A DNA stretch of 64,000 nt from Bacteroidales bacterium UBA6851 (GCA_002451795.1 DKDJ01000011.1:62001-126000), one strand, 5' to 3'; positions 53,122 through 61,972 are shown, numbered from the stretch's first letter. Notes: generated from the letters alone by a model not told the origin. Program-made: numbers and translations.

Positions 53122-54490
53122 ACTTACATTCTCCATCGGAGGTATTCATCCGAATGACAGTAAAATATCACGTGACTGCAAGATAGAAGTCTTGCCGTTG
53201 CCTCAGACAATGTATGTCTCCATGGCGCAGCATCTCGGTGCACCGGCTAAGCCAGTCGTGGCTGTCGGGGACAAGGTCAAGACGGGACAGGTGATTGCCG
53301 AGCCTGGCGGATTTATTTCCGCCTTCGTACATTCGCCTGCGAGCGGTACCGTAAAGAGCATCGCTCCACGAAAGGATCTTGCCGGTAATAATGTCATGCA
53401 TATAGAGATTGCAGTGGAAGGGGACGAATGGGCTGAAGGCATAGACCTTTCAGATACATTGGCCACCACTATTCCTGAGGACAGAAATTTTATACTTGAC
53501 AGGATCAAGTCCAACGGCGTGGTTGGACTCGGTGGAGCCACTTTCCCTTGCCATGTTAAGCTTAATCCGGCTCCAGGAAAGGTGGCCGAGTGCCTTATTC
53601 TCAACGGTGCAGAATGCGAACCTTTCCTTACCAGTGACTTCCGTATCATGGTGGAGCGTCCTCGCGAGATAGTGATAGGTGCGGCCATAATGCAGAAAGT
53701 CCTCGGATGTAGATGTGTCATCGGTATTGAAGAGAACAAGCCTGAGGCTATAGAGGCCATGCGCAAAGCTGTAAGTGAACTTGGCTATTCCAATATGGAA
53801 GTAGCGGTTCTCAAAAAACGCTATCCTCAGGGCGGGGAGAAGCAGCTTATTGACGCTGTACTGCATCGTCAGGTGAAATCTGGATGCCTTCCTATTGATG
53901 CTGGTGCCGTGGTCCAGAATGTAGCTACGTCTCTTGCCGTATATGAGGCCGTACAGAAGAATATGCCTCTGATTACCAATGTTCTTACCATTACAGGCAA
54001 CTGCCTTCCAGTGGAGAAGCAGCACAACTATAAGTTCCGTATTGGAATGCCTCTCAGTTACATTGTGGAGCAAGCCGGAGGAGTCCCTCAGGACGCTGCC
54101 AAACTGGTGAGCGGTGGTCCTATGATGGGTAAGGCCATCTGTAATCTTGATGCTGCTACTGTCAAGGGATCGTCATCAGTACTCTATCTTGACGAAGCAT
54201 CTACCAAGCGCAAGCCTCAGAGTAACTGTATTCGTTGTGGAAAATGCGCGGATGCTTGTCCTATGGGACTTGAACCATTCCTGCTTTTCCGCCTTATCAA
54301 GGCTGCAAATACTGAGGCGCTTGAGAAAAATGCCATACAGGACTGCATAGAGTGCGGTTGCTGTTTGTATAGTTGTCCTGCCAATATTCCTCTGCTGGAT
54401 ATGATTCGTCCGGCAAAGGGTCAGGTCCTGGGAATAATCCGTGCCCGTGCGGCTGCTGCAAAGGCTGCCGCCGAAGGTGCAAAAAAGTAA
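53114..54490 (+). CDS. rnfC: Electron transport complex subunit RnfC
   Basis: 458 residues with the N-terminal lipoyl-like barrel (GGFISAFVHSPASGTVKSI), the NADH/FMN-binding GVVGLGGATFPCHVKL, NGAECEPFLTSDFR, and two ferredoxin clusters near the end (NCIRCGKCADACPMG, CIECGCCLYSCPANIP). RnfC carries the NAD(H) site of the complex on the cytoplasmic side. Confidence 0.96.
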   Translation: MNKLTFSIGGIHPNDSKISRDCKIEVLPLPQTMYVSMAQHLGAPAKPVVAVGDKVKTGQVIAEPGGFISAFVHSPASGTVKSIAPRKDLAGNNVMHIEIAVEGDEWAEGIDLSDTLATTIPEDRNFILDRIKSNGVVGLGGATFPCHVKLNPAPGKVAECLILNGAECEPFLTSDFRIMVERPREIVIGAAIMQKVLGCRCVIGIEENKPEAIEAMRKAVSELGYSNMEVAVLKKRYPQGGEKQLIDAVLHRQVKSGCLPIDAGAVVQNVATSLAVYEAVQKNMPLITNVLTITGNCLPVEKQHNYKFRIGMPLSYIVEQAGGVPQDAAKLVSGGPMMGKAICNLDAATVKGSSSVLYLDEASTKRKPQSNCIRCGKCADACPMGLEPFLLFRLIKAANTEALEKNAIQDCIECGCCLYSCPANIPLLDMIRPAKGQVLGIIRARAAAAKAAAEGAKK

Positions 54491-54496
54491 TCGGAT

Positions 54497-55480
54497 ATGA
54501 GCAATTATCTTGTTTCACCATCACCACATCTCCATTCTGCTACAAGTACGCAGACTATCATGAGAGATGTCATAATCGCTCTCACTCCGGCGATACTGGT
54601 GTCAGTGCTTTTCTATGGATGGGCGGAACTTCTTGTTCTGGCCGTCAGTGTTGTAGCCTGCGTTCTCACCGAGTGGGTTGTGACCAAGTATATGATGAAG
54701 AAACCTTCCACGATAGCCGACCTTTCGGCCGTGGTGACAGGACTTCTTCTTGCCATGAACCTCCCTGCCTCTACGCCTTGGTGGGTAGTGCTTATCGGTG
54801 CTGTCTTTTCCATTGGTGTCGTAAAGATGACATTCGGAGGCCTCGGACAAAACCTCTTTAACCCGGCCATTACTGGACGTGTCTTCCTGCTTATCTCATT
54901 CCCGACCTACATGACCGATTGGTCTATGACCAAAGGCTTCGTGCCGTCTGTGGATGCTGTATCTGGAGCCACTCCTTTAAGTGCTCTTAAGGAGGCCCTC
55001 AAGTCTGGGTCAACTATCTCGGATTTCCTTGCTGACAAGGGCCTTACCATGACACAACTTATACAAGACCTTGGTGCTTCTGCCGGAGAAATTTCAAGCA
55101 TCGCGCTTCTTGCCGGATTCGTTTACCTTCTTGTTCGTAGGGTTGTTAAGCCTTGGATTCCACTCAGTATCATAGCTACGGTTGCCGTTATTTCCGGTAT
55201 TTTCAGTGCTGTTAATCCTGAGATTTACACGGGGCCGGTATTTAACATCTTTACTGGTGGTATGATTCTCGGTGCATGCTTTATGGCTACTGATTACGTG
55301 ACTTCGCCTATGAGTACGCTCGGTGGGGTTGTTTATGGTATCGGTATCGGTGTAATAGTAATGATGATTCGTTATTTCGGAGCCTATCCAGAGGGAATGT
55401 CTTTCGCAATTCTTATTATGAACTGCACTGTCCCTCTTCTCAACAATTGGTTCCATGGTAAAAAATATGGGAGGGCATAG
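54497..55480 (+). CDS. rnfD: Electron transport complex subunit RnfD
   Basis: 327 residues, an integral membrane subunit with about ten helices. The flavinylation motif is VSGATPLSAL, with T159 as the expected FMN-bound threonine, and FGGLGQNLFNPAITGRVFL is the conserved core. Other markers are FTGGMILGACFMATDYVTSP. Transported with RnfA, RnfE and RnfG as part of the ion-pumping core. Confidence 0.95.
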   Translation: MSNYLVSPSPHLHSATSTQTIMRDVIIALTPAILVSVLFYGWAELLVLAVSVVACVLTEWVVTKYMMKKPSTIADLSAVVTGLLLAMNLPASTPWWVVLIGAVFSIGVVKMTFGGLGQNLFNPAITGRVFLLISFPTYMTDWSMTKGFVPSVDAVSGATPLSALKEALKSGSTISDFLADKGLTMTQLIQDLGASAGEISSIALLAGFVYLLVRRVVKPWIPLSIIATVAVISGIFSAVNPEIYTGPVFNIFTGGMILGACFMATDYVTSPMSTLGGVVYGIGIGVIVMMIRYFGAYPEGMSFAILIMNCTVPLLNNWFHGKKYGRA

Positions 55481-55482
55481 AT

Positions 55483-56052
55483 ATGGCAGCTAAATCTACA
55501 CTTGTCAATATGGTCGCTTGCCTATCTGTTGTGTGCCTTATCTGCTCGGCCGTTCTTGCTGGAACGTATGCTATGACGGTAGATCCGATTGCTAAGGCAC
55601 AACAGGCTAAGACCGACGCCTCCATCGCCAAGGTGCTTCCGGAGTTTTCCGCAAGCCCGGTTGAAAGCAGCATTGCTGTAAACGGTACGGAGTACAGGTA
55701 TTATAGAGCTGAGGGCTCTGGATATGCTGTGATTTCCAATGTCGTTGGATTCGGAGGACCGTTGAGTGTAATGGTAGGTATTGAAGAAGACGGTACCATT
55801 CACAATACGGCCGTACTTTCGCACAGTGAGACACCGGGTCTTGGTGCGAAATGTCAGACCGATGAGGGATTCCTCGGGCAGTTCCGCGGATTTTCTCCTC
55901 AGGAAAAGACTCTCAAGGTTACTAAGGACGGAGGAGATGTGGATGCAATCACTGCTTCTACTATTACCTCAAGAGCATATACGCTTGCCATTGCCAATGC
56001 GGTGGAAGTATACAAAGCTATCATAATGAATGGAGGAGAAAGCCATGAGTAA
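55483..56052 (+). CDS. rnfG: Electron transport complex subunit RnfG
   Basis: 189 residues: one N-terminal helix and a periplasmic FMN-binding domain (GFGGPLSVMVGIEEDG, HSETPGLGAKC). The covalent FMN site is T160 in DAITASTITSRAY, a variant of the usual S/T-G-A-T motif. It starts 2 nt after rnfD and overlaps the rnfE start by 8 nt. Confidence 0.94.
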   Translation: MAAKSTLVNMVACLSVVCLICSAVLAGTYAMTVDPIAKAQQAKTDASIAKVLPEFSASPVESSIAVNGTEYRYYRAEGSGYAVISNVVGFGGPLSVMVGIEEDGTIHNTAVLSHSETPGLGAKCQTDEGFLGQFRGFSPQEKTLKVTKDGGDVDAITASTITSRAYTLAIANAVEVYKAIIMNGGESHE

Positions 56053-56635
56053 TAGCAAATTTTCGCTCGTCACAGCCGGGCTCATAAGGAATAACCCGAC
56101 ATTTGTGCTTGTTCTCGGAATGTGTCCGACGCTTGCCACCACAACTTCTGCTCTCAACGGACTTGAGATGGGACTTGCTACTCTCTTTGTGCTCGTCTTG
56201 AGCAATATGGCCATTTCACTGATTGCACCTATAGTTCCGGATAAAGTCAGGATCCCTGTCTATATCGTGGTTATTGCGACATTTGTGACTGTTCTTCAGC
56301 TCCTTATGCAAGCTTTTGTGCCGTCAGTATATGACACCCTCGGATTGTTTATTCCACTCATTGTGGTGAACTGTATTGTACTTGGCCGCGCTGAAGCCTT
56401 TGCCAACAAGAACTCTGTCGGTGCTTCGGCTCTTGACGGTCTTGGCGTGGGACTTGGGTTTACGTTGTCGCTTACAGTCATCGGTATTGTGAGGGAGATC
56501 CTCGGAAGCGGGTCGGTTTTCGGATGGAAATTTATCCCTGGAGACGGTATCCTTGCTTTCGTCATGGCGCCGGGTGCATTTATTGCCCTGGGCTACCTTA
56601 TGGTTCTTTTCAATAAGTATCTTGCTAAAAAATAA
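56045..56635 (+). CDS. rnfE: Electron transport complex subunit RnfE
   Basis: 196 residues from the ATG at 56045, chosen because a strong GGAGGAGA ribosome binding site precedes it; an earlier ATG at 56030 would consume that site. Six helices, with NNPTFVLVLGMCPTLATTTS, the cysteine/asparagine motif LIVVNCIVLGRAEAFA and GLGFTLSLTVIGIVREILG. It pairs with RnfA as inverted membrane subunits sharing an intramembrane 2Fe-2S site. Confidence 0.95.
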   Translation: MSNSKFSLVTAGLIRNNPTFVLVLGMCPTLATTTSALNGLEMGLATLFVLVLSNMAISLIAPIVPDKVRIPVYIVVIATFVTVLQLLMQAFVPSVYDTLGLFIPLIVVNCIVLGRAEAFANKNSVGASALDGLGVGLGFTLSLTVIGIVREILGSGSVFGWKFIPGDGILAFVMAPGAFIALGYLMVLFNKYLAKK

Positions 56636-56644
56636 GCTTGTAGT

Positions 56645-57244
56645 ATGGAATATTTGCTTATAATCATTTCCGCGATATTTGTCAATAATATCCTTCTCTC
56701 CCAGTTTCTTGGTATCTGTCCGTTTCTGGGGGTATCCAACAAGCTTTCCACAGCGGTGGGAATGTCCGGAGCGGTATGCTTCGTTATTACTCTGTCCACA
56801 GTGGTTACCTATCTGCTCAATCAGTATCTTCTTGTTCCTTTTGGGCTTACTTTCCTCCAGACCATTTCTTTCATCCTGGTTATAGCTGCCCTTGTGCAGA
56901 TGGTGGAGATTATTCTTAAGAAGATCAGTCCTTCACTTTATCAGGCCCTCGGAATATTTCTTCCTCTGATTACTACCAACTGTGCCGTGCTCGGTGTGGC
57001 TATTACTGTGGTAACAAAGGAATTTACATTCGGAGGAGCACCTGCGATGCTTAACCTCGGACAGGCTACGGTATATGCCGCTGCGACAGCGCTCGGCTAT
57101 GGACTTGCCATGTGTCTATTTGCAGGTCTACGTGAGCATCTTTCTATGAATGACGTTCCGAAACCATTCAAAGGTCTTCCTATTGCCCTCATCACTGCGG
57201 GTATTATGGCAATGGCTTTTCTTGGCTTTTCGGGCATAGTTTAA
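56645..57244 (+). CDS. rnfA: Electron transport complex subunit RnfA
   Basis: 199 residues, six helices. ISAIFVNNILLSQFLGICPF and LITTNCAVLGVAITV are the conserved halves carrying the cysteine pair, and FAGLREHLSMNDVP closes a loop. It is the last rnf gene, placed 9 nt after rnfE, completing a full BCDGEA set. Confidence 0.96.
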   Translation: MEYLLIIISAIFVNNILLSQFLGICPFLGVSNKLSTAVGMSGAVCFVITLSTVVTYLLNQYLLVPFGLTFLQTISFILVIAALVQMVEIILKKISPSLYQALGIFLPLITTNCAVLGVAITVVTKEFTFGGAPAMLNLGQATVYAAATALGYGLAMCLFAGLREHLSMNDVPKPFKGLPIALITAGIMAMAFLGFSGIV

Positions 57245-57261
57245 CTTTTTATATAAGTGTT

Positions 57262-57708
57262 ATGAAGAAATTCATTCTTGTAGCTTTCGCTACTCTCGCT
57301 CTTGCCGGTGCGGCAATGGCGCAGCCACGTGCTCTTGGTGTACGTGCAACTTGGGGCGCTGAGGTTTCCTACCAGCACAGCGTAAACTCTAACTTCGTTG
57401 AGGCTGACCTCGGCCTTTTTGGAAATGGATTCTATCTTACTGGAGTATATGACTTCATCTTTGCTTCTGCAGATGGATTTAATTTCTATGCTGGCCCTGG
57501 TGCACAGCTCGGTTTCTACAATGGTGTCAATGATGAGGGCAATAATGTTCTCAAGATGGGTGCCGGCATTGTAGGCCAGGTTGGTGCTGAGTACAACTTC
57601 CCTTCAATTCCTCTCGGACTTTCTCTCGATTGGAGACCAGGCTTCAGCTTCACTGGCGCAGGCTTCGGTTGGCAGGGCTTCGCTCTTGGTATCAGATACA
57701 GATTCTAA
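57262..57708 (+). CDS. Small outer-membrane beta-barrel-like protein
   Basis: 148 residues with a clear signal peptide (ALAGAAMA-QP). The mature part alternates aromatic and small residues in strands (YLTGVYDFIFASADGFNFYA, PGAQLGFYN, GLSLDWRPGFSFTGAG) and ends in RYRF, a C-terminal phenylalanine typical for barrel insertion. It resembles the short OmpX/OmpW-like proteins of Bacteroidetes; no substrate is known. It starts 17 nt after rnfA and may share the rnf transcript. Two hairpins follow. Confidence 0.8.
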   Translation: MKKFILVAFATLALAGAAMAQPRALGVRATWGAEVSYQHSVNSNFVEADLGLFGNGFYLTGVYDFIFASADGFNFYAGPGAQLGFYNGVNDEGNNVLKMGAGIVGQVGAEYNFPSIPLGLSLDWRPGFSFTGAGFGWQGFALGIRYRF

Positions 57709-57714
57709 AGGGCA

Positions 57715-57740
57715 TCCCGATACTGCTTTTGTATTCGGGA
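57715..57740 (+). other. Hairpin after the barrel gene
   Basis: TCCCGATAC (57715-57723) pairs with GTATTCGGGA (57731-57740) with one bulge, 6 nt after the stop codon. No T run follows, so it may protect the mRNA end or be an attenuator, not a classic terminator. Confidence 0.4.
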
Positions 57741-57769
57741 AATACACTGACCTCTTGGATGAGGGCTAC

Positions 57770-57803
57770 GAAGAGATCGGCCTTTGGGTCGGTCTCTTCT
57801 TGT
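57770..57803 (+). terminator. Probable terminator before the mutL unit
   Basis: GAAGAGATCGGCC (57770-57782) pairs along 13 bp with GGTCGGTCTCTTC (57787-57799), two of them G-U, over a 4-nt loop. Only short T stretches follow, so strength is uncertain. Confidence 0.6.
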
Positions 57804-57830
57804 ATGTTATGAAGTGTAGTCAAATTTGAC

Positions 57831-57838
57831 TATATTTG
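57831..57838 (+). promoter_or_regulatory. -7 promoter motif directly before a small membrane protein
   Basis: TATATTTG matches TAnnTTTG and ends 6 nt before the ATG at 57845, so a transcript from it would have almost no leader. Confidence 0.6.
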
Positions 57839-57844
57839 CGGTAT

Positions 57845-58147
57845 ATGGGATTTTTTAATTTATTTGGTGACAGCGAGCACCGCGTTTTCAATTATAAGCC
57901 GATATATTACAATCTGGAAGAGGATGAACGCCGTCGGAAATTTGGTTCTGTGGATGGCACTCTTGAAAAGGAGAAAAAGGATGGAACGTATGTTCCGGGC
58001 TCGTATATCAAGGGCTCTCTGCGTGATGGTCATTACCAGAGCACGCGCGAACACATGAAGAAAACGCAGGTTATTATCGGAATTATTTCCATGATTCTGA
58101 TAGTTGCCGTGCTTTATTTTATAGCCAAATTCTACTCGCTTCTATAG
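57845..58147 (+). CDS. Small membrane protein upstream of mutL, function unknown
   Basis: 100 residues from the ATG at 57845; a TTG at 57836 lies inside the -7 box and is rejected. The N-terminal part is charged (FNYKPIYYNLEEDERRRKFG), the C-terminus is a single membrane helix (VIIGIISMILIVAVLYFI). Similar small proteins sit before mutL in other Bacteroidetes and are often mislabelled as riboflavin synthase; I see no support for that. mutL starts 3 nt after the stop. No ribosome binding site is seen. Confidence 0.75.
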   Translation: MGFFNLFGDSEHRVFNYKPIYYNLEEDERRRKFGSVDGTLEKEKKDGTYVPGSYIKGSLRDGHYQSTREHMKKTQVIIGIISMILIVAVLYFIAKFYSLL

Positions 58148-58149
58148 GG

Positions 58150-59991
58150 ATGGGCAAGTTAAAGGTTCTTCCGGCACAACTATCTAATATGATTGCTGCG
58201 GGGGAAGTGGTCCAGAGGCCTTCTTCGGTAGTGAAAGAGTTGGTGGAGAATGCTGTGGATGCCAGTGCGACACAGGTTAGCGTAATTATTGAGGATGCTG
58301 GACGCACTCTTATTCAGGTCATCGACAATGGTGTGGGCATGAGCCCCGCTGATGCCGTCTTGTGCTTTGAGCGTCATGCCACCTCCAAAATCGCTACTCC
58401 TGAAGATTTGTCGGATATCATTACGTACGGATTCCGTGGTGAAGCGCTTGCAAGCATTGCAGCTGTCGCTGAAGTCACGCTTAAGACACGAAGAGCTCAG
58501 GATGACACTGCGGTGCAGGTTAAGATTGGCGGGGGTGGTCAGACTAAGACAGCTTCTGTTGCTGCTCCTGTTGGGTCTAATTTTGCTGTACGGAACCTCT
58601 TTTTCAATACCCCGGCAAGACGTAAATTCCTCAAAAGCGATAATATAGAATTTCGTCATATTGTGGAGGAATTCACAAGAGTTGCGATTACTCGTCCGGA
58701 TGTATCCTTCTCACTTACTCATAACGGGAGGGAAGTGTATGTCTTGAATAAGGCCAAGTCGCTTAAATTCAGGATAATGGATCTGCTTGGAAGTTCTGTG
58801 GTCTCTGATGTCGTGGACCTGGATACCAAGACTGCCGAGGTGGAGGTGAGCGGATTCCTTGGCCGTCCGGATACTGCCAGAAAGACGCAGGGGAACCAAT
58901 TCTTTTTTGTCAACGGCAGATTCTTCCGAAGTGCGTATTTCCACAAGGCCGTGATGAAAGCTTACGAGGGGCTTATCCCTGATGGTGTGACGCCGGCGTA
59001 TTTCATATTTCTCGAAACTGATCCGCACACCATAGACGTCAATGTTCATCCGACTAAGACTGAGGTCAAGTTTGAGGATGATTCGGTGATATTCCAGCTT
59101 CTGTACGCGTGCGTCAGGGAGACACTGGGAAAGAATAGCTTCGGCGCAAGTATTGACTTTGACTCTGATGGCGCCGTGGAACTGCCTAAGCTCAGCAGCC
59201 ATTTCGGAGAGTATCTTGGCAATAGCGCTCCGGAGATTGGCGCCGACCCTACGTTTGATCCGTTCAGTATTCACTCAGACGGGCAGTCTTTCTCTGACGT
59301 GGCTGATTTGGGCGGTGGCGGATCTATCGACTCTGTGCATGATGCTGGGTCGGGCTTTACCAGACATAATTATGTGGATGAGTCCCAAGACTATGGCAAG
59401 TTGTTTGAGCAGAGAATTGCTCCATCTTCAAGGACGCTGACCGTGCAGGGAAAGTACATCATCACTCCCATTGCTTCTGGAATTATGATTGTCAATATCA
59501 GCCGTGCACGGGAACGGATAATGTATGATAGGACTATCAAGGTGCTTTCTGACGGCGGGGCTCATTTTACGCAGAAGGCTTTGTTCCCGGTAGAGGTGGA
59601 GGTTGGAGTAGATGGTGTATTGGTGCTTGATGGGCATTCTGACCTTCTGTCAAGGCTGGGATTTGATATTCATCGCGGAGATGGTGGCATTGTCTGCGTT
59701 GAAGGTGTTCCTGAAGGGTATAGTTGCGAACCTGGTAAGGTGGAAGAACTTGTCAGAGAACTTGTGTACATTCTGTCAGAAGGTGCAGATTCTCTGCAAG
59801 AGATTATGAATCAGAGACTTGCCGAAAAGATAGCCGCTTCTGCCGTGTCTGGTTCAGATAGTGTTAAGTCTCCATTAGAGGCCCAGTCCATTATTGACAT
59901 GCTTTTTGCAAGTGACAACGCTGAATTTACCTCGAACGGACGGAAGATTATTACTATCGTGAGTATCGGGGATATAGACAAATTGTTTTAA
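58150..59991 (+). CDS. mutL: DNA mismatch repair protein MutL
   Basis: 613 residues. The GHKL ATPase half has IAAGEVVQRPSSVVKELVEN, IQVIDNGVGMS, TYGFRGEALASIAAVAEV and the NTPARRKFLKS linker; the C-terminal dimerisation half starts after about residue 425. The position of the endonuclease motif DQHA/DQHRA reads VNISRARERIMYDR here (V448-N449), so the nuclease site appears absent, as in some other lineages. It couples MutS recognition to repair. A rhomboid protease gene starts 2 nt downstream. Confidence 0.95.
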   Translation: MGKLKVLPAQLSNMIAAGEVVQRPSSVVKELVENAVDASATQVSVIIEDAGRTLIQVIDNGVGMSPADAVLCFERHATSKIATPEDLSDIITYGFRGEALASIAAVAEVTLKTRRAQDDTAVQVKIGGGGQTKTASVAAPVGSNFAVRNLFFNTPARRKFLKSDNIEFRHIVEEFTRVAITRPDVSFSLTHNGREVYVLNKAKSLKFRIMDLLGSSVVSDVVDLDTKTAEVEVSGFLGRPDTARKTQGNQFFFVNGRFFRSAYFHKAVMKAYEGLIPDGVTPAYFIFLETDPHTIDVNVHPTKTEVKFEDDSVIFQLLYACVRETLGKNSFGASIDFDSDGAVELPKLSSHFGEYLGNSAPEIGADPTFDPFSIHSDGQSFSDVADLGGGGSIDSVHDAGSGFTRHNYVDESQDYGKLFEQRIAPSSRTLTVQGKYIITPIASGIMIVNISRARERIMYDRTIKVLSDGGAHFTQKALFPVEVEVGVDGVLVLDGHSDLLSRLGFDIHRGDGGIVCVEGVPEGYSCEPGKVEELVRELVYILSEGADSLQEIMNQRLAEKIAASAVSGSDSVKSPLEAQSIIDMLFASDNAEFTSNGRKIITIVSIGDIDKLF

Positions 59992-59992
59992 G

Positions 59993-60706
59993 ATGCCGTA
60001 TTATTACTCAAATGACAGCGGGAGACGTGGTGGGTTCCTTTCCAATGTTCCGTCTGTGACAAGAAATCTTGTTATTATCAACTGTATAGTCTTCGTAGCA
60101 ACCCTTATCAATAAGGGATTTATGTACGAGACATTTGCTCTTTTTTATCCGACATCCCCATTTTTCCATTGGTGGCAAATAGTGTCTCACATGTTTATGC
60201 ACGGGGGATTTTGGCACATATTCTTCAATATGTACACTCTCGTGATGTTTGGAACTGTAGTTGAGAATTATATTGGGCCTAAAAAGTTCCTTCTTTTCTA
60301 CTTTATATGTGGACTTGGAGCAGCCGGACTTCATCTTGGTGTAGAGTTCTTCCAGATGCAGTCGTTTATGGAGAGTGCGGCTCTTGGACACTCAGGAGCT
60401 ATGCAGAATATTTCCACTATTAAACTTACTCCGACAGTAGGGGCGTCTGGTGCTATATATGGGCTGTTGATAGCTTATGCAATGATATTTCCTGAGTCAA
60501 GGATGACACTTATATTTCCGCCTATCACTCTCAGTGCCAAGTGGATGGTAGTGGCTTTCGCGGTGATAGAGCTCCTTACCGGTATTACCGGGACGGTGGC
60601 AGGCGTAGCTCATTTCGCACATCTTGGCGGAATGCTTATCGGTTTTGTAATGATATGGGCCTGGAGGAAGAGAGGTATATTGTTCGACAAAAATAGATTG
60701 TTCTAG
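59993..60706 (+). CDS. Rhomboid-family intramembrane serine protease
   Basis: 237 residues, about six helices. The catalytic serine is in GASGAIYGLL and the histidine in VAHFAHLGGMLIGF; the conserved loop HMFMHGGFWHIFFNMYTL is present. It would cleave membrane proteins within the bilayer. Its substrate is unknown. It lies 2 nt after mutL and 2 nt before tsaC. Confidence 0.93.
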   Translation: MPYYYSNDSGRRGGFLSNVPSVTRNLVIINCIVFVATLINKGFMYETFALFYPTSPFFHWWQIVSHMFMHGGFWHIFFNMYTLVMFGTVVENYIGPKKFLLFYFICGLGAAGLHLGVEFFQMQSFMESAALGHSGAMQNISTIKLTPTVGASGAIYGLLIAYAMIFPESRMTLIFPPITLSAKWMVVAFAVIELLTGITGTVAGVAHFAHLGGMLIGFVMIWAWRKRGILFDKNRLF

Positions 60707-60708
60707 AT

Positions 60709-61281
60709 ATGGATCAGAAAACTGTGTTAAATGAGGCAATTGATGTATTGAAGTCTGGCGGAGTCCTGCTTTATCCTACTGATACGGTATGGGGTATTGG
60801 GTGTGATGCCACCAATGAAAAGGCAGTGGCCAAGGTATATGAGATTAAGCGTCGTTCGGAGGTCAAGTCTTTAGTACTTCTTGCTTCGGATCTGGATATG
60901 GTGGCGAGGTATGTGAAAGAGATCCCATCCATCGCAATAGACCTTGTGGAGGTAAATGATGCTCCTATGACTATTATTTATCCGGAGGGGCAGTTGCTCG
61001 CGCCTAATGCTGTGGCAGAGGATGGAAGTGTCGGGATTAGAATTCCGTTCGGTGAGCATTTCTGCAAGGAACTCGTGAAGAAATTCCGCCGTCCGATAGT
61101 CAGTACTTCGGCCAATATCTCCGGAGAGCCTACTCCCAAGCAGTTCTCGGAGATCCCAGAGGAGATAAAAGCGGCTGTGGATTACGTAGTCCCTCGCTGC
61201 ATGGAGAGTGATTCTACAGGGAAATCTTCCCAGATTATAAAGATAGGTCTCAAGGGAGAAGTGGAGATAATTCGTAAGTAA
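60709..61281 (+). CDS. tsaC: L-threonylcarbamoyladenylate synthase (YrdC/Sua5 family)
   Basis: 190 residues of the YrdC fold. The nucleotide-binding start is LLYPTDTVWGIGCDA with the following KVYEIKRRSEVKSLVLL, and STSANISGEPTP carries the phosphate loop. It makes the activated carbamoyl group for t6A37 of ANN-decoding tRNAs, including the tRNA-Met further down. It lacks the extra Sua5 C-terminal domain. Confidence 0.93.
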   Translation: MDQKTVLNEAIDVLKSGGVLLYPTDTVWGIGCDATNEKAVAKVYEIKRRSEVKSLVLLASDLDMVARYVKEIPSIAIDLVEVNDAPMTIIYPEGQLLAPNAVAEDGSVGIRIPFGEHFCKELVKKFRRPIVSTSANISGEPTPKQFSEIPEEIKAAVDYVVPRCMESDSTGKSSQIIKIGLKGEVEIIRK

Positions 61282-61301
61282 AGTCGTTGGGACGGATAAC
61301 C

Positions 61302-61787
61302 ATGATAGAAGACATTAGAATAGGACATGGATACGATGTTCACGCCATAGCCGATGGACTGCCAATGTGGCTTTGCGGAGTCAGAATAGATTCTACAAGA
61401 GGTTTTGTAGCACATTCTGATGGAGATGTGGCGATACACGCATTGTGCGATGCATGCTTGGGAGCCCTCGCTCTTGGTGACATCGGAAAACACTTCCCTG
61501 ACAACTCGGACGAGTTTAACGGCATTGACAGCAAGATACTTCTCGCGAGAGTAATGCGTCTTGTGCACGAGTGCGGATTTGGGATTGGCAATGTGGATAT
61601 AACCATAGCTCTCCAGTCGCCAAAACTCGCCGGGTACATTCTCCAAATGAGAGAGTGTCTTGCTGGGATTCTTGGAGTGGAAGTATCCAGGGTAAGTGTC
61701 AAGGCCACTACTACAGAGAGGCTTGGATTTGTAGGGCGCAACGAGGGGTGCGAAGTCTGGGCGTCGGCGCTTCTGATAAGTAAATAA
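61302..61787 (+). CDS. ispF: 2-C-methyl-D-erythritol 2,4-cyclodiphosphate synthase
   Basis: 161 residues from the ATG at 61302. Zinc-site residues lie in IRIGHGYDVHAIADG, and the conserved HSDGDVAIHALCDACLGALA, DIGKHFPD and KATTTERLGF motifs are intact. It cyclises the CDP-methylerythritol phosphate made by IspE (gene at 16889). It is the last gene before the tRNA pair. Confidence 0.96.
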   Translation: MIEDIRIGHGYDVHAIADGLPMWLCGVRIDSTRGFVAHSDGDVAIHALCDACLGALALGDIGKHFPDNSDEFNGIDSKILLARVMRLVHECGFGIGNVDITIALQSPKLAGYILQMRECLAGILGVEVSRVSVKATTTERLGFVGRNEGCEVWASALLISK

Positions 61788-61817
61788 GTAAAAAATATTA
61801 TTTTGCTGGGCTTACTA

Positions 61818-61848
61818 TTGCGTATTTCAAAAATATTTATGAAATTTG
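61818..61848 (+). promoter_or_regulatory. Promoter of the tRNA pair
   Basis: TTG at 61818-61820, exactly 20 nt, then GAAATTTG at 61841-61848 (one base off TAnnTTTG). The expected start is a few bases before tRNA-Gln at 61858. Confidence 0.7.
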
Positions 61849-61857
61849 CAGTCCCAT

Positions 61858-61928
61858 TGAGATATGGTGTAATGGTAGCACTACAGATTCTGGCTCTGTC
61901 AGTGAGGGTTCGAATCCTTCTATCTCAA
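61858..61928 (+). tRNA. tRNA-Gln (anticodon CUG)
   Basis: 71 nt. Acceptor TGAGATA pairs with TATCTCA, D-stem GTG/CAC, anticodon stem ACAGA/TCTGT around loop TTCTGGC (anticodon CTG, reads CAG), T-stem GAGGG/CCTTC with a TTCGAAT loop. Discriminator A at 61928; CCA is not encoded. The U1-A72 pair fits Gln identity. Confidence 0.93.
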
Positions 61929-61972
61929 CAAAATCGGAGACACGCGCTTTCCTGCAAAGGGTCTCATGTGAT

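Noticed and set aside
57836..57844. TTG start for the small protein before mutL
   Set aside because: The TTG is part of the -7 promoter box; the ATG at 57845 is the sensible start.
61936..61966. Third tRNA between tRNA-Gln and tRNA-Met
   Set aside because: The 44-nt spacer folds only into a GAGAC/GTCTC hairpin and is too short for a tRNA; it is likely a processing spacer.
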